The notes under the pieces were generated by a model. It saw only the letters and a program-made list of their open reading frames with translations. It was not told where the DNA came from and made no database searches. DNA of 64,000 bases, from assembly GCF_000203795.2 (NCBI RefSeq), contig NW_006281109.1, forward strand, positions 320,001-384,000. The letters run 5' to 3'. The stretch is from Batrachochytrium dendrobatidis JAM81. Its lineage: Eukaryota; Chytridiomycota; Chytridiomycetes; Rhizophydiales. Shown piece after piece: positions 50,387-62,646 of the stretch. Positions within the stretch are counted from its first letter, which is position 1, and each line of letters begins with the position of its first letter. The position numbers and the translations under genes were made by a program.

Positions 50387-53300
50387 ATGTCAACTTTTGC
50401 TTGGCTTATTAATCAAGCAAGCGGAATGCTCATTGGCACCGATGCATTGTCACATTCTACTTCAGAATCTAAACCAACTGGTGGAGCTGCCATTGACCGT
50501 CATTCTTTCGAGTTTCTCAGGTGTGTTGTTGAAACGGAATGTTCAACTGAAAATTCTATCAATTCATATCAAGATACTGCTAGGATTTCTTGAAATCAAT
50601 GGTCAGTGTCTGATTCTTGTAAATTTTAGAACATTGGAACCTAGAGTACATAAAATATTAACCTTGTCGGCATTGCAATTGGGCAAACCGCAAGTTCAGG
50701 CTGATTTTGCTGCAGACATGAGAGATTTGGCTGAAGTATTGGTTTGGTCAGACAATAGAAACCTGGACGATTGTTTTGCGTAAGTCATTCTAAAACCTAT
50801 CGCAAGTCGTTTGAATTCACTGGTCTTTTACACGAGTTCAAAGTGTTCATTGCATGCTGATTTTCGACTTTGCTGACATTGCTCGTATAGATTGTTTATT
50901 GAGAAAAATGTACATCAAGTGCTGTTGAATATTTTAAAACATGCTGCCGATTTTGACGGGATCATTCTTGCTGTACTCAGATTCTTCAATGTGTTTCTCG
51001 AGAGCGTCAAGAGTGGAAATATCATGTATTTTATGCTGTCCAATTACTACATCAACGACATCATCTCAGTCCCCCTTAATGTAGAAAACGAAGAAATATT
51101 GTCCTATTTTGTCACTCTATTAAAAAACATTTCCAATAAGCTAAACAGTCGAACTATTCAGCTACTGTTTAATCAGGCAAGGTTTAGATTCGAATCCTGG
51201 ATAATTAGAGCAATGCCTATTAGAATACCTGCTAACAACTTGTATTTAACCTTACAGAAAGCCCGATCATATCCGCTATTTTCGCAAGCCACTATTTATC
51301 ATTATCATCAAGAGTCCATGGTTCGTGTTGGAGGTATGCTTACAAACTTGGCTAGACTGATGCGAGTAAACGCCATGGTTTATATGGACTCGGTCTATTT
51401 CTTTTAAACACTTGACTAATCGTTAGTCTACGTTTGAATTAAATTGCAGTACGCACTATAATTCTTAATCTTCTTAACGTCAATGATCCGGAAACTCTTG
51501 ATTTTATTATTCAAGACAGATTATACTTTATTGGTGTAGTAGACCACATGGCTGGAATTCTTCAATCACTATGTGGATTCATGGAAGTCAAAAGGTATTA
51601 AACCAGTGAAACTTTGTATGACTGATAAATATCTAATGTTCTATTTTAAATCGGTACGATCCTTATGCTATTTAGTCACGCGGATTCGCAAGAGCAGTTG
51701 GGATTGTTTTTGGAATATCTAGAATATTTAAACGAAATTTTTTCATTGGAGTTGGAAAATGCCAGCAAGCCTTTAGCAGCGGCATTTTTAGAACGGATTG
51801 TTGTAGCATCCCTAATGGAAAAACTCTTCAAAGGTGGAGATTCTACAGTATGTTGTCAAGTGTTTGGAATATAACTTGTTTTTTAAACATTGAAAAATAA
51901 CTTGCTACTTTCAACATCTTTGGTCTAATACGATTGCATATTTCTGTTTAATATCTAGGCCGTTGCTATTTTTATTTTGACTCGAATTCTAGCTGGCGGT
52001 ATTTGCTACCAGCCTCTTACTGATTTTATTGTAGAATTGCTTTTTTCTACAAAACCTGCAACCCCAAAAGGTAGTGTTCATGTATTGTGGGCAGTATTAC
52101 TTGGAATATGCACATTGCTTACCTTTTGTTTATTCTAGATGCTTTATCTCCATCAGATTCTAGTTTCTCTCGTGCATCTTCCATACTTTCTGTTGGGTCT
52201 AGCCTGGACATCAATTCAAGTAAGATCAAGTAAAATTCAAGAATACCTTGTGTTAGAACGCGTTTAATAGAGTTAATGATTAATTGGTAATTAGATACGT
52301 CTGCTCGACAGCTTCTAATGGGTAATCTTTCTTTAAAGTCCGATATGCAACATATGATGCTTACGTTGGCATTACTGTATACGATTGTCACATCAAATGT
52401 ATCACACAATGTACTGGATTCTGCAAAACTTTTATCTGCCAAAGTGCGGAAAACAAAATCGATTATGAGCTCATTGATGGACTTGGAAGATCCCACTGAT
52501 ACTGTAGGGAACAGCACAAGCCCGGTTTCACTACAAAGCGACACTAAAGATATGTTCCTTGAGTGTGATTTTAAGCTGGTGGATCGACTAGTCGCTATTC
52601 TTGCTGCAGAAGAAATTTTTACCTATCCACTATTTATTTCACAGTTGGTATGTCATTTGATAGTTGAGCTTGTAGGAAGCTCATGCGAGTTGCCTTTAGA
52701 AACCAATACTTTGATAAAGGTAATTGATTGTGTTGAGTTGCGAGATTCAAACTGCATCAAAAACGATATGCAGTGATTAATGGTTGCATCATGTTTAAAT
52801 TTTGTAGAATTCGTTTACCCAAAGCACCACACGCTTCAAAACTGCTTTGGACATTGATGCATCCATGTGCATGGATATTTACGAATTTGAGACACAGCAG
52901 ACTGCGTTGAGTCTTGATTACATTATTTCCAATGGCAATTATTTGATCCAGTCATACAATCAATCCAGTTTATCTGCCGACTCTACCAATCTGATTCCGC
53001 TTAGTATTGCTGTTAAAACATGGCTATTGTTTTATGATTGTCTTTGCAAGATTGGAATGAGAAGAGCTATCCTACCACCTGCGTTTGACTGGGCTAGCCA
53101 ACCCGTACTTCCGAATTGGAGTGTTTGTGGTAATTTCATCTAGCCAATATTTCTAATGCTAATGAGCAGTTATTAAATCTGATGTGCTATACTAATTGAT
53201 CTTATTTGCAGATATTGCTCCATGTGTAGTGCAAAAAACAGAAAATGGTCTTACCTATCCACCAGAAAATCGATATTTTGTAGAATGCGAAACACATTTT

Positions 53301-53754
53301 GTACTTGCAGAGCCTCTATCTCGCAAACATCAACAGGAACGTGCCACAACAGACATTGCTGCAGTGTGTCAATACATGCGTTGGCCTAGAATCCAGGTAT
53401 GCGCTTTGCTTGACATTTTCAAAATGTGATGTTAAAACTAATGATTGCTTCATCACGCATTTTATCTGACATGTATAGATTGAGCTTGTTGGTGCAGATT
53501 TGTATGCAGTGGATGTGCTTGAAGTACAGCCAATATTTTCTGATACATCCATTCAGAGAGTCACATCAGGTTTATATGGATTCCAAGTGATTGTGGGTAG
53601 TAAAACCACATGGCGCGGACGACTTGTGTTTGGTGCGAATGATGCTCAAGAGCGAGTCCGTGGATTTATTGCACAGCAACAATCGGCAGCTATTTTGGCT
53701 TGGAAGCGTAATATAGAGCATTTGCTTGAACAGCTACGATGGAGATATGCATGA
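50387..53754 (+). CDS. CLEC16A/GOP-1-like protein (FPL domain), endolysosomal trafficking
   Basis: CLEC16A-family proteins act in endosome maturation, autophagy and, in mammals, a mitophagy ubiquitin-ligase complex. About ten exons from MSTFAWLINQ (50387) to QLRWRYA (53754), roughly 850 residues. N-terminal FPL-domain blocks: DMRDLAEVLVWSDNRNLDDCF, LFIEKNVHQVLLNILKHAADFDGIILAVLRFFNVFLES, MYFMLSNYYINDIISVPLNVENEEILSYFVTLLKNISNKLNSRTIQLLFNQ, then HHQESMVRVG with VRTIILNLL after a splice. These line up with human CLEC16A ([38 protein letters not shown]). C-terminal exons include LVGADLYAVDVLEVQPIF and FGANDAQERVRGFIAQQQSAA. No lectin domain is present despite the human gene's name. The central exons are approximate. 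Confidence 0.82.
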
Positions 53755-53969
53755 CGATCTTTTTAGATTGGTGTAGAAACTTGAAAATGCAGTATGGCGT
53801 ATCAATGTATTTATTATAAACTTTAGATTGAAAAACTTTTATTATGATTCGTTGTATTTACAATATTATTTGAATTGGCAAGAGTTCTATTCGGTCACAG
53901 AGAGTTCCATTCTAATGCATGGCAGATGTCGACTAACATTGAGTCTAAAACGTTTGATAATACTAAAAG

Positions 53970-54421
53970 TCAGCAAGTCATTTGCAATATAAACGGAATA
54001 GATTGGGTCATTACATACACATCCATCTTGTCAATAATAGGTTCCCAAACATCTATTTCTTCGTGCTGATAAAGTTGTGTATCTTGCAGTACGGCAATCC
54101 CAGCCTTTCTCTTGGCAATCTCAACCACAGTAACTGCCTTGTTTATTGCTTTGCTTTCTCCTTTGACGATCACTCGTTTGGATGGGCTCTGAAAGCAATT
54201 TGTAAAAATGCGATTCGTTAGCAAATATCCATATAGCAGTGCAATCGCATTGTATATCAATACATTTAGTACTAGATGACATACCTGCAGGTGTTTGAGA
54301 ACCACATCGACATACGTTTTAATCTTCCCACCGCTATGGACAACCACTTCGTAATCTGTGGTAATCAGGTCAAGTTGGTTTGGAACTTGAATGGTTTGTT
54401 TCTTTCGATAGTTCTCCACTA
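53970..54421 (-). CDS. Alba-domain protein, RNase P/MRP RPP25-like
   Basis: Exons about 54288-54419 and 53970-54189, joined across a ~98 nt intron (KHLQ | SPSKRV). The protein carries an Alba fold: YEVVVHSGGKIKTYVDVVLKHLQ, VIVKGESKAINKAVTVVEIAKRKAGIAVLQ, DVWEPIIDKMDVYVM. The VKGxxxAINKAVxVxEIxKRK and DxWEP words are shared by the RPP25/Alba-like branch, which binds RNase P/MRP RNA as a heterodimer with RPP20. The start codon is missing: the frame opens at VENYRKKQ right after an acceptor (about 54422), so a 5' exon should lie upstream, near or beyond MITE copy g. The C-terminal residues after DKMD may change if another intron is used. Confidence 0.78.
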
Positions 54422-54567
54422 GTATTGAAAATGAATCAAGTCATGTTAGTGAATTGATCAAGCTTTATGTCTGAACCACTCTTACTCTTTGTTCAATTCG
54501 TAACAGCGAATCCAAGATCAAAACTGATAAAATTGAATCAAAAAACATGAATTTTATTCAGTTTGTC

Positions 54568-54900
54568 CGTTTATTCACACAAAACACTCGTATTTGTCTT
54601 GCAGTGACCATCTTGGAATAAAAATGGTCGATTGCATTGCTTGTTGAATTGATAGTGTCAATTTTTGATTCACAACAACTATAACGATCTCTTTTTTGAT
54701 AGTTATTGTATAATCATCAGATTCATTCCAATCCAGATATCGAGCTCTGATGTTGTCGACAAAACTCATTTCTGTTGTTTCCATTTCAATCACCCAATGC
54801 TCGATTTAAAGAAAAAAGTTGGAGATTCAAGTGATGCCGAGATGCATTGGAATTGTAAACATTCAATTCTTGGTATTCCATTTGACAAAAATACAACTGG
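54568..54900. mobile_element. MITE-like element, copy g
   Basis: About 330 bp. Left end TTTATTCACACAAAACACTCG and right end TTCCATTTGACAAAAATACAAC are degraded versions of the family ends. Interior TAGTTATTGTATAATCATCAG, CCAATCCAGATATCGAGCTC and TGTTTCCATTTCAATCACCC match copies c and f closely. It lies between the Alba-like gene and ERB1, where the Alba gene's missing first exon or promoter should be. Confidence 0.55.
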
Positions 54901-55077
54901 AAACTTTGTATTTTACTATCTGCTATATAAATATTCATATTGATAGCTTGCATTTTATAGTTTTTTAAGCTCGAGTACAATTCAGAGTTTTTGGTTCAAG
55001 TTAAACTTCAACATTCATTTATTTGTAATCTTTATTCCAAATGATCGATCGTCATAAACCCATTGACTCAACAGAAC

Positions 55078-58000
55078 AGTTTAACATTACCATCAGCTCC
55101 ACTGGTAAACAGCCAAGGCTGAGTGGGATGGAACTGACATTGAAGTGCACCTATTAGATAATTCCAAAAGAGTTCAAGAATTAATATATCGCTTGTTCAG
55201 GAAAGATTCGACTGGTCACCATAAAGTACATTGAATATAGCTTACCAAGGTGAGACACAGGCTGGTGTGCTTTAAGTGACTTGACTGGTACAATCAACGG
55301 ATTCTGCATCAGATCGTTGTATACCATACCATGGAAAACAATAACTGTGCCGTCATCACTGCTGGAAGCAAACAAGGGATATCGTTTGTGGTATGCTACT
55401 TGACGAACGGCCTCCTTGTGGAATCTATTCAAATCAAAGTATAAGCAATCTAGGCAAGTATCAAAGTGTTTAAAATCAACTAAAAAACTGCGATTTCACC
55501 TTAATGTCTTGTAAGGTCTAGCAGATAAATCCATGTCAAACCAATGCAATCGCTTATCGTATGTGCCCACAATCAGATTGTCACCTAAAACATATTACAA
55601 ATATAAAATCAAATTTACAAATGTTTAGGTTTAAACTGCCGTTATTGATCCTTTGTATACAACTGCTGTTTACCTCCTGGATGAATATCCATGCTTGAAA
55701 TCCATTGTGATCCAGACATCAATTTCTTGACAAGCTCCTGCTTGACCAAATTGTATACGCGAACATAACGTTGTGTCTAACCAATGAAAACAAAAACTCA
55801 TCAGTTTATCTATATCTGATCGTTACAATGAATGGATGTTTCCAATAGGTGTCTATTGTAAAAGCATCAAAACACATACAGCAACAAATATGATAGGCTT
55901 GAGTGGATGAAACAGCACTTGTTGTACCAATCCCTTGGATTTTCGAAACGGTGTTTGTGATCGACCAGCTGAAATCTGGTGAATCTGAACTGCACTGGTG
56001 GCAGCTAATTAAATCAAGTCAGTTGAAAAAGCTCGTTGATAATGCAAATAAACAGGCTAAATGCTATGCACTCACCATCTGGAGATACCGTTGCAAAGTA
56101 GTCTCCCTTGCGATGCCAGCTTAGTGAAGTAATTCCCTAGTACAAAATACGGTATATTTAATGATTGGAATAACCCAAAAGTTGACAACATTCATATAAA
56201 ACTACCTTGGCCAATGCAATTCTAACGCGGAATCCAAGGAGCTGTTCCTCCTCATTGGGTCTACTCCATTCACACGACCCAGTGGGATTGCCAGCTATAA
56301 TATTAACCAGTCAACAAAAGTTTGCAATGATCAATGCCATATTTACCAAAATCACTCACCTTGACTCAAGATATCAGATAAAAGCTCAAGTGTCGCTTCT
56401 TGAAGATTGTGATTGATCTTGGTTGGCACAATTAACATCACTTGATTATCGCTATTAAACATCACATTACAAAACAAGTATGGTAAAAATTAGTCTATGC
56501 CAAACACAGTTTTCAAAATTGTAAAAGCTCATCAACATACAAAACAACTGCAAGCAAACTGGCATTTTTGTTGGGATTCCAAGACACGTTCATGATAGAA
56601 TGCTTAAGCACAAACTTTTCCACGCAACATCCAGAAGAAATTTCCCATATGCAAACAGTTTTATCATCTGAGCCAGTAGCCAACCATTGCCCAGAAGGAT
56701 CAACACTAAGCGATCGGACACGTGCACTGTGTCCCTTGTACTCGATGGATAGTTTTGAAGGAAAAGGCTGCAAGTCCTGTGGTTTAGGAAGCTTGGGAAT
56801 AAGCGACTCTGGATCAATATTCAACTAAGTTGAAAAGTATTGTAGAGTAGTAATGAATGTTAGCAAACTTGTATACTTCTCATTTTAAATTAAAAAGCAT
56901 GCACATACTTTGTTTTTAATTGTTCGTGGACATAAATACAAGTCCAGACATCTACTAAATCGCTCCTGAATAAATCGTTCGTATGCAGGAATTCGGCGCA
57001 TACTGTTGAACTTTTGTGGTATGAAATTTTTCTGACGATCTTCAGCATCAGTTTCCTTCCATTTCTTTTCCTCTTCCGGACTGTAAAGATACTCGGCAGG
57101 AGGATTGTACGACTCCATGTGTTCTAAATCCAAAACAGTGGTTAGAATCATATAATCAACATTGGTAGATTGATGAGCTAGCAGCAAGCCTTGAAATAGT
57201 CGAGATATTTACCAGGAAGAGTCATCTTTGATGCTGCAATGTGATTAGGTCGATGAATCTCATTTGGTGCAGATTCCCAAATATCGTAAAACTTTGGCTT
57301 GTCTGAAGCTTTTGGTTTATTACTTTTACCTGGAACAATCAAACCAGCTTTAATGGCACGAGCAATTTTCATAATCTAGCATTTATAAATACCAATTTTA
57401 GTAAAAAATAATCAAAAATCCATTGCATCTAGCCAAACACATGCAACTCTGATATGTCTGTACCTTGCTAGCTTCAATCTTTGATGGAATAAACCGACGC
57501 TTAGGCTCAGGAGCAGCACTAAGAGGCATAACTTCAACTTTACTTGTAAACCATTCAATGGTTGGCTAAAATTGTATGGTCAAATAAATACAACTATGAG
57601 TACCAGCTCAAGATTAATTGCATTACAACCAAATTGAATCTACATACAGCATATGGATCAAATTGGGAATCAGGAAATTCGTGATTATGGATTTTCTTGA
57701 GCAAACCGAGTTCTTCTGAAGTAAGTTTAGCATCTTTTCCTTCCATTTTGTCATGAACGGAGCGCCTGTAATGACACCATTAGCGTATAATTGTATTATA
57801 GAAACAGTTGTAATACAATGTCACATATTTGAACAATATAATTAGTCATGGAATCCAACAAATCATTTGAATCAAAATAAACTCGTATATACGATGCTAA
57901 ACATACCAAAAGTCTTTATCATCCATTGCAGACAGGAATGCGTCCAGCTCATCGCCCTGTGCCGGTCTCATGATTTTTTTTCCATTTATGTCGTAACCAA

Positions 58001-58427
58001 TATGTGGGAAATCGTCGTACCATTCCATTGGAATATTTCCAACTGTGTTGTGGGTTTCTTCATCAGAGGAATCGCTATCGTAAAAAGGATCGATTTCTGT
58101 CTTGTCTGCTCTGCGGAGTGCCCTAAACAAATTTTTGCTGTTCATTTCTTTTTCAATCTCTTGATATTCCTTGTCACTGTCGAGTTCATCGCCAAAACCA
58201 TCATCTTGATCGTCATCTTCATTGTCGAAGCTGTCGTCTTCATCGTCAAAACTGTCGTCTTCATCTTCATCGTTGTCGTCTTCATCTTCACCAGCAGTAG
58301 TTCCATCCGCAACATCCGATCCATCAGACTCTTCATCATTGATTTCAGTAAAGTCGTAGTCTTCAGCATCGTCGCTTTCCAGCAATGCTGGTTTAGCCAA
58401 AGTTTCCAATGAACGTTTTCTATTCAT
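55078..58427 (-). CDS. ERB1: Ribosome biogenesis protein ERB1 (BOP1)
   Basis: Member of the PeBoW (NOP7-ERB1-YTM1) complex for 27S pre-rRNA processing. About ten exons from [10 protein letters not shown] (58427) to NVKLFC (55078), roughly 760 residues. The N-terminus is strongly acidic ([23 protein letters not shown]), then [38 protein letters not shown], the ERB1/BOP1 signature. Middle: [19 protein letters not shown] segment ([16 protein letters not shown]), [50 protein letters not shown]-terminal WD40 repeats: [51 protein letters not shown], ..., [15 protein letters not shown]. All hallmark blocks are present. Some small WD40 exons (55500-56500) have approximate edges. Confidence 0.94.
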
Positions 58428-58637
58428 AAATTTCTTTTTTTGAGAAAAAATAATTGAGCGAAAAACAACACGACCGACGAATCATCTCCTCAGGCCACAA
58501 GTATGCCAATTAGTGAAAATTAAAGTTTTTCCCAACAGCAATTCAGGTAAACCGTATCGCATATGCACAAGTATGTCGTTGATGCATTTCTAACAGTTTA
58601 AAATATTCAGATTGAAACTCTGTCAGATTCATCTGCA
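58428..58637. promoter_or_regulatory. Divergent promoter ERB1 / FANCL
   Basis: 210 bp between the two start codons. Includes an A/T-rich run beside ERB1 (TTTCTTTTTTTGAGAAAAAA at 58431-58450). No specific site identified. Confidence 0.35.
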
Positions 58638-59832
58638 ATGAATTGTTCTGGTAGTGAAACAGTGGTGATGCTCTCGGATCAACATCAGATAACATTAGTC
58701 GAACCCATGCATAGCAAGGATGCGTCTGAGCATTATATTATGCACATCAATGGAAACTCTTGTTACGGCACCAGTGGATCGAATTCATCCTTGGTTCTTG
58801 TTTCAGCAAATAGTATTCATTTCAATAATCAAACATCCGAATCTGCAATGAAATCCATCGCACCGTCAACATCTGTAATGCACTCAACTCTCCCGTTTGG
58901 GTTTATACAGTGTGTTCTCGCAGAATTATCTGAAATAGGTTTTAGTCGCATCACTGATATGGATGGGTTGTTCCAGCACATTTCTATTCAGATTAGGTAA
59001 TAGCAGTTTTGATAGATTTTGTCTGTTTGAAACTGCTATTGCTAACAAAGCGATATGATTGAATATCATTATAATTTGTGTCTTGAAAATATGACATTAA
59101 AATAGTGACCGTGCAGGAAGACCACATATACTGATGATACACATCACACCAGCTTATCCACTGGAACCACCAACATGCCACGCAGACCTGCCAATGGAAC
59201 TTGATCCAAGCAAGGTCAAAAGCATAAAAGATGCAGTTGAACTGCATGAACAAGCCATCAACCAATACAATTCACTTTGGTCCGAATTGGAGGATTTAGA
59301 CCAGCAAGCATGGATTATTGAAAAAACCACCACCACTCGTCGTATAGCTGTTGGTATGCATTGTACAATGACAATAGAGTTGAATGCACTCAGTCCACGA
59401 TCTGCTCCATTGGCAATGAGTTTTCTTGGACCAGATCAGGCTGTTGTGGAATTGGATCGCAAGGTTGCATCAATCAAAACAGAGTGGGATTGTCATGCAT
59501 CTGTAGTAGTAAACCTTGAACGACTATTAGGAATGGTGTTGCCACGACAAAACACGCCTCATGTGTTGAATCCGAGTGGAGGTGTTGATCAAACGACAAC
59601 GTTTGAATGTGGTATTTGTCTTTCATTCCATCTTGAAAACGATACGGACCAACGCAGTATTCCATCGTTTCATTGTCCTAATACAAACTGTGGTCAGGCA
59701 TTTCATCGCGAATGCATTACAGAGTGGTTGAGATCGGTGCCAGATACACGACAGGGACTATATCTCTTGATTGGACCTTGTCCGTTTTGTGATACTCCTC
59801 TTCCAATCGAGTCGCTGGCGATTCAAAGATAG
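58638..59832 (+). CDS. FANCL: FANCL-like E3 ubiquitin ligase (Fanconi anaemia pathway)
   Basis: FANCL monoubiquitinates FANCD2-FANCI at interstrand crosslinks. Exons 58638-58996 and 59109-59832 join in phase (HISIQIS | DRAGRPHIL), about 360 residues, near the usual 375. The central domain has the FANCL UBC-RWD features: SDRAGRPHILMIHITPAYPLEPPTC, YNSLWSELEDLDQQAWIIE, TTTTRRIAVG. The C-terminal RING is of the PHD-like C4HC3 form: FECGICLSFHL, CPNTNCGQAFHRECITEWLRSVPDTRQ, GPCPFCDTPLP; these match the FANCL pattern (ECGICYSY, NPQCGQPFHQICLYEWLRGL, ECPYC). All zinc ligands are present. The first 80 residues are divergent. No other Fanconi gene is in the window. Confidence 0.88.
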
Positions 59833-60057
59833 AATGATGGTTTACATCTTGTTCAACAACACTGCTGTTCAATGCCTTGTTTTTAAAAGTATTTACATAT
59901 TCAAAATAACAAATCAATCTTTATTCATTACAAGTCAACATTGGGTGATTGATGTGGAAACAATCGAGTTGCCAAGACGTGCACTATTAGTTTCTTGAAC
60001 TAGAGCGTATCCAAGTTTTTAGGATACAATAGAAATAGAATGGACAGTTTTTCAAAG

Positions 60058-60193
60058 AATTGACAATGTCTATTAAAAGTCGATTTCTGGTAGAAAACCA
60101 CAACAAATATTGAACCATTGTTTATTTTGAAGCAAAGTAGAGGCAATGACTGCAAGATGAATACAAGTGTTTCATTTTGCGTAAATACAGCTG
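60058..60193. mobile_element. MITE-like element, copy h (partial, reverse orientation)
   Basis: Ends at the right with TTTCATTTTGCGTAAATACAGCTG, the reverse complement of the family's left end. The preceding GAAGCAAAGTAGAGGCAATGACTGCAAGATGAATACAAG closely mirrors copy c's left sub-terminal region, and AATGTCTATTAAAAGTCG mirrors copy e. The other end is not visible, so only about 135 bp remain. It lies between FANCL and SCD6 (convergent genes), in what are probably 3' UTRs. Confidence 0.6.
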
Positions 60194-60337
60194 TAATAAA
60201 GGGATGTTGGACAACGCACAGCAAGTGAAACCCGACACCGTCACAGCTAGAAACCACAGTATATTCATCAAAAGAAAAGGTAAAAGCCCCGAAAAGACGG
60301 ATAATGGCTAGTGTTGGCAAATGTGGACATCAAAAAG

Positions 60338-62646
60338 TTATGACTGGGAAGTATTGGTTGTCTGAGGAGCTGCAGTATTTTTAGAATCACCCGCATTGCG
60401 ATGATCATACTGCTGATCATTCCGACCACGACTGCGTCGATTGTAATTAGCACCGTTAGAACCGTCACCGCTCGAGTTTACAGTTTTATTTCCACCTGTT
60501 TCATTATTGAACTGCTTGAATGAGCTACCATTCGCATTGTTGTTATTGTGGTAATAGCTTCCACGATTGTTATTGTATCTGCGCTGATGACCGCCACGCG
60601 ATGAGCCTGTTTGTCCAAAGGTCTCCATATTTGTCTGGCGCTCTTGAGTTGCACGTGTGTGACGATCGATCCATTGCCCTTCAACACGGTCACGGCTATC
60701 GCAGGAAATATTGTCAAAGAAGCCACCCTTGGAGTAGAACTGAGCATCGGAATTCAAAGTGGCTTCAGTTTGAGCCTGTTCTGGAATTGCACGATCGAAT
60801 TTAGCATTGGAGCTTTCAAAGTCAAACTCTGAATCAGGAATCTCAGTCTTTTGAGTGCGCTGGTTTTGAAAATTTCTATTATAGCGGTCATTATGATAAG
60901 ATCGGTTTGTACCTCTATGTCCACGGCTGTGACGATTACCATCATTGGTTTGCTGCTGGTCACGATCCTGAGTTGTATTACCACCAGCTAACAACACCAA
61001 AACATTTGAATGAGTATAACATTGCACATATATACAACGACGACATATTTGTCATTGCAACATCTACAAGCAACTAGACAGTACAACTGTAGTTGAATCA
61101 GTGTTTTCCAAGTACCTTTTACAACAGGAGGTTTAGGTGGAAGAGCTAAAAGATCAGTATTTTCTTGAGGCAAATCAGTATGTTTTGCTTGAGATTTGCG
61201 TGCCTGATTAGACTGGGTGGGTTTTGGCAGACCAGGATTTTTCTTTGTTACTCCCGAATCTTTGGATGGCGGCTCTCCACCAATCTTCATTTGACCAAGA
61301 GATTTTGCAACGGCTTCAGAAGTGTCTTGTGTGGATTTAGGTACTGAGGATGTTTGAGAAACAGTAGCAGGGCCTGAGTTATTGGCAGGACGTGAACCTC
61401 CGTGGGCGTTCAAAGGTGCATTGCTATTATTAAACTATTATTTTCAACACAATGCCAGTTAGAAATGCAGTAGTTCAATTTTGTAGTTTAAACCTTTAAA
61501 GAAAATAATCAACATTGCATGCCTTTTCAGTAGATGATTTCTGCAGCGCATTAGAACCGAGAGATGGAGATGAAGCAGCATTAGACGTGTCTGGAACTGT
61601 AGTCGCTGAGGTTGTAGGAGTATCGACAGACTGAGGCATTCGCACAAAAGTAGGATGTTGAGCAGATGGTTGTTGATGCTGCTGTGAAGGGTTTGACCAG
61701 TACTGTTGTGGGGGAGGATGTTGATAGCCTACACCCTGCTGATATGGATAGTATGGGTTCATACCTGGATGACCATTTTGCAGGGGTGGATAGCCAGGCT
61801 AACAAAACCATAGGATTTAATCGATAGCGTGAATACAAGTATAAAATACCGATCGTTGCAATCAATGCATCTGCCGAGTAGGAGCAGTTTAGAGAATACA
61901 ACACAGTTAAAAATGAAATATCAAAATACCTGCTGACCACCAAGATGAGAAGGTGGATGAATGGGCATTGACTGGGGTCTAGGCTGAAGAACTCGTAGAT
62001 CGCTGATATCGCTGGCTTTAAACATGATTTGAGGGAAAACGTGATCTGAAGGCATGATTTCTTCCATAGGATTCAAGGCACGACCTTCAGTACCATAGCT
62101 TCGTACTAGAATTAGATTTAAAGGATTAGAACGAGTAGAGAGAGACAAAGCTAGTAACAGATAAGAGACTCTAAAGACTGGTTTATACACCATGCCAGTA
62201 GATAGTAAGAATGGATATTACACTTTGGTCTTGTCAAAAGACCAAAGTGTAATGTATGACCAGATACGGAGATTCCAGTGTAGTTTGATAGACAAGCAGA
62301 TGGATTCGGTTAAGATGATAACATTAAACTGCATTACTCTTAGCAAAAGAGTTACTGACTGGTCCTTGGACCAGTCAGTAGAATACGTTTACAAGGACGA
62401 CTCAATCAGATCATCCAACACCATTCTTTAGAAATGATGTTTTTTCAAGACAGCAAGTCATCAGAGACAACGGTTGAGTCCTGCCAGGGATGTCTAGCAC
62501 TAACAACGACTTGGTTCATTACCTTGCTCTAAAGAAACTGCTCCTTCTTGAGGATTGATGCTCAAAAGTGTGCCAACAAAACGAATGTTGGACTTTGATG
62601 TTAGACTGATCAAGGCTCCCAATAGGGGCAAACCATTACTATCCAT
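60338..62646 (-). CDS. SCD6: SCD6/LSM14 (RAP55) translational repressor and decapping activator
   Basis: A P-body protein that binds eIF4G/4E and the decapping machinery. Exons: 62523-62646 (MDSNGLPLLGALISLTSKSN...LSINPQEGAVSLEQ), about 61930-62105, about 61500-61800 split, about 61115-61430 and 60338-~60990. The LSm14 domain reads SNIRFVGTLLSINPQEGAVSLEQVRSYGTEGR and ends SDISDLRVLQ. A long Pro/Gln/Ser-rich linker follows. The C-terminus carries the FDF box (EFDFESSNAKFDR), the FFD box (FYSKGGFFDNISCD), the TFG box (METFGQTG) and RGG/Asn-rich tracts (RGGHQRRYNNNRG). All LSM14 modules are in standard order. The first intron (62106-62522) is long and holds two perfect hairpins. A 22-codon upstream ORF beginning at about 62772 (MKNIDHLAQVLNKLGF) precedes the start codon. 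Confidence 0.92.
62218..62252. repeat. Perfect 15-bp hairpin in SCD6 intron 1
   Basis: TTACACTTTGGTCTT (62218-62232) is followed after 5 nt by its exact reverse complement (62238-62252). Formed in either strand's RNA, it would be a tight 15-bp stem. Confidence 0.85.
62353..62380. repeat. Perfect 13-bp hairpin in SCD6 intron 1
   Basis: TACTGACTGGTCC (62353-62365) and GGACCAGTCAGTA (62368-62380), separated by 2 nt. As a cruciform or RNA stem, the effective loop would open to about 4 nt. It lies 100 bp from the 15-bp hairpin in the same intron. Confidence 0.85.

Noticed and set aside
57867..58412. Plus-strand ORF rich in Val/Ile/Phe resembling membrane helices
   Set aside because: It is the reverse complement of ERB1's acidic Asp/Glu-rich tract; GAT/GAA runs read as hydrophobic codons on the other strand.
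62192..62431. 79-codon ORF in the SCD6 intron as a real gene
   Set aside because: It runs antisense through two hairpins, has no recognised domain, and the repeated words come from the inverted repeats; kept only as part of a finding.
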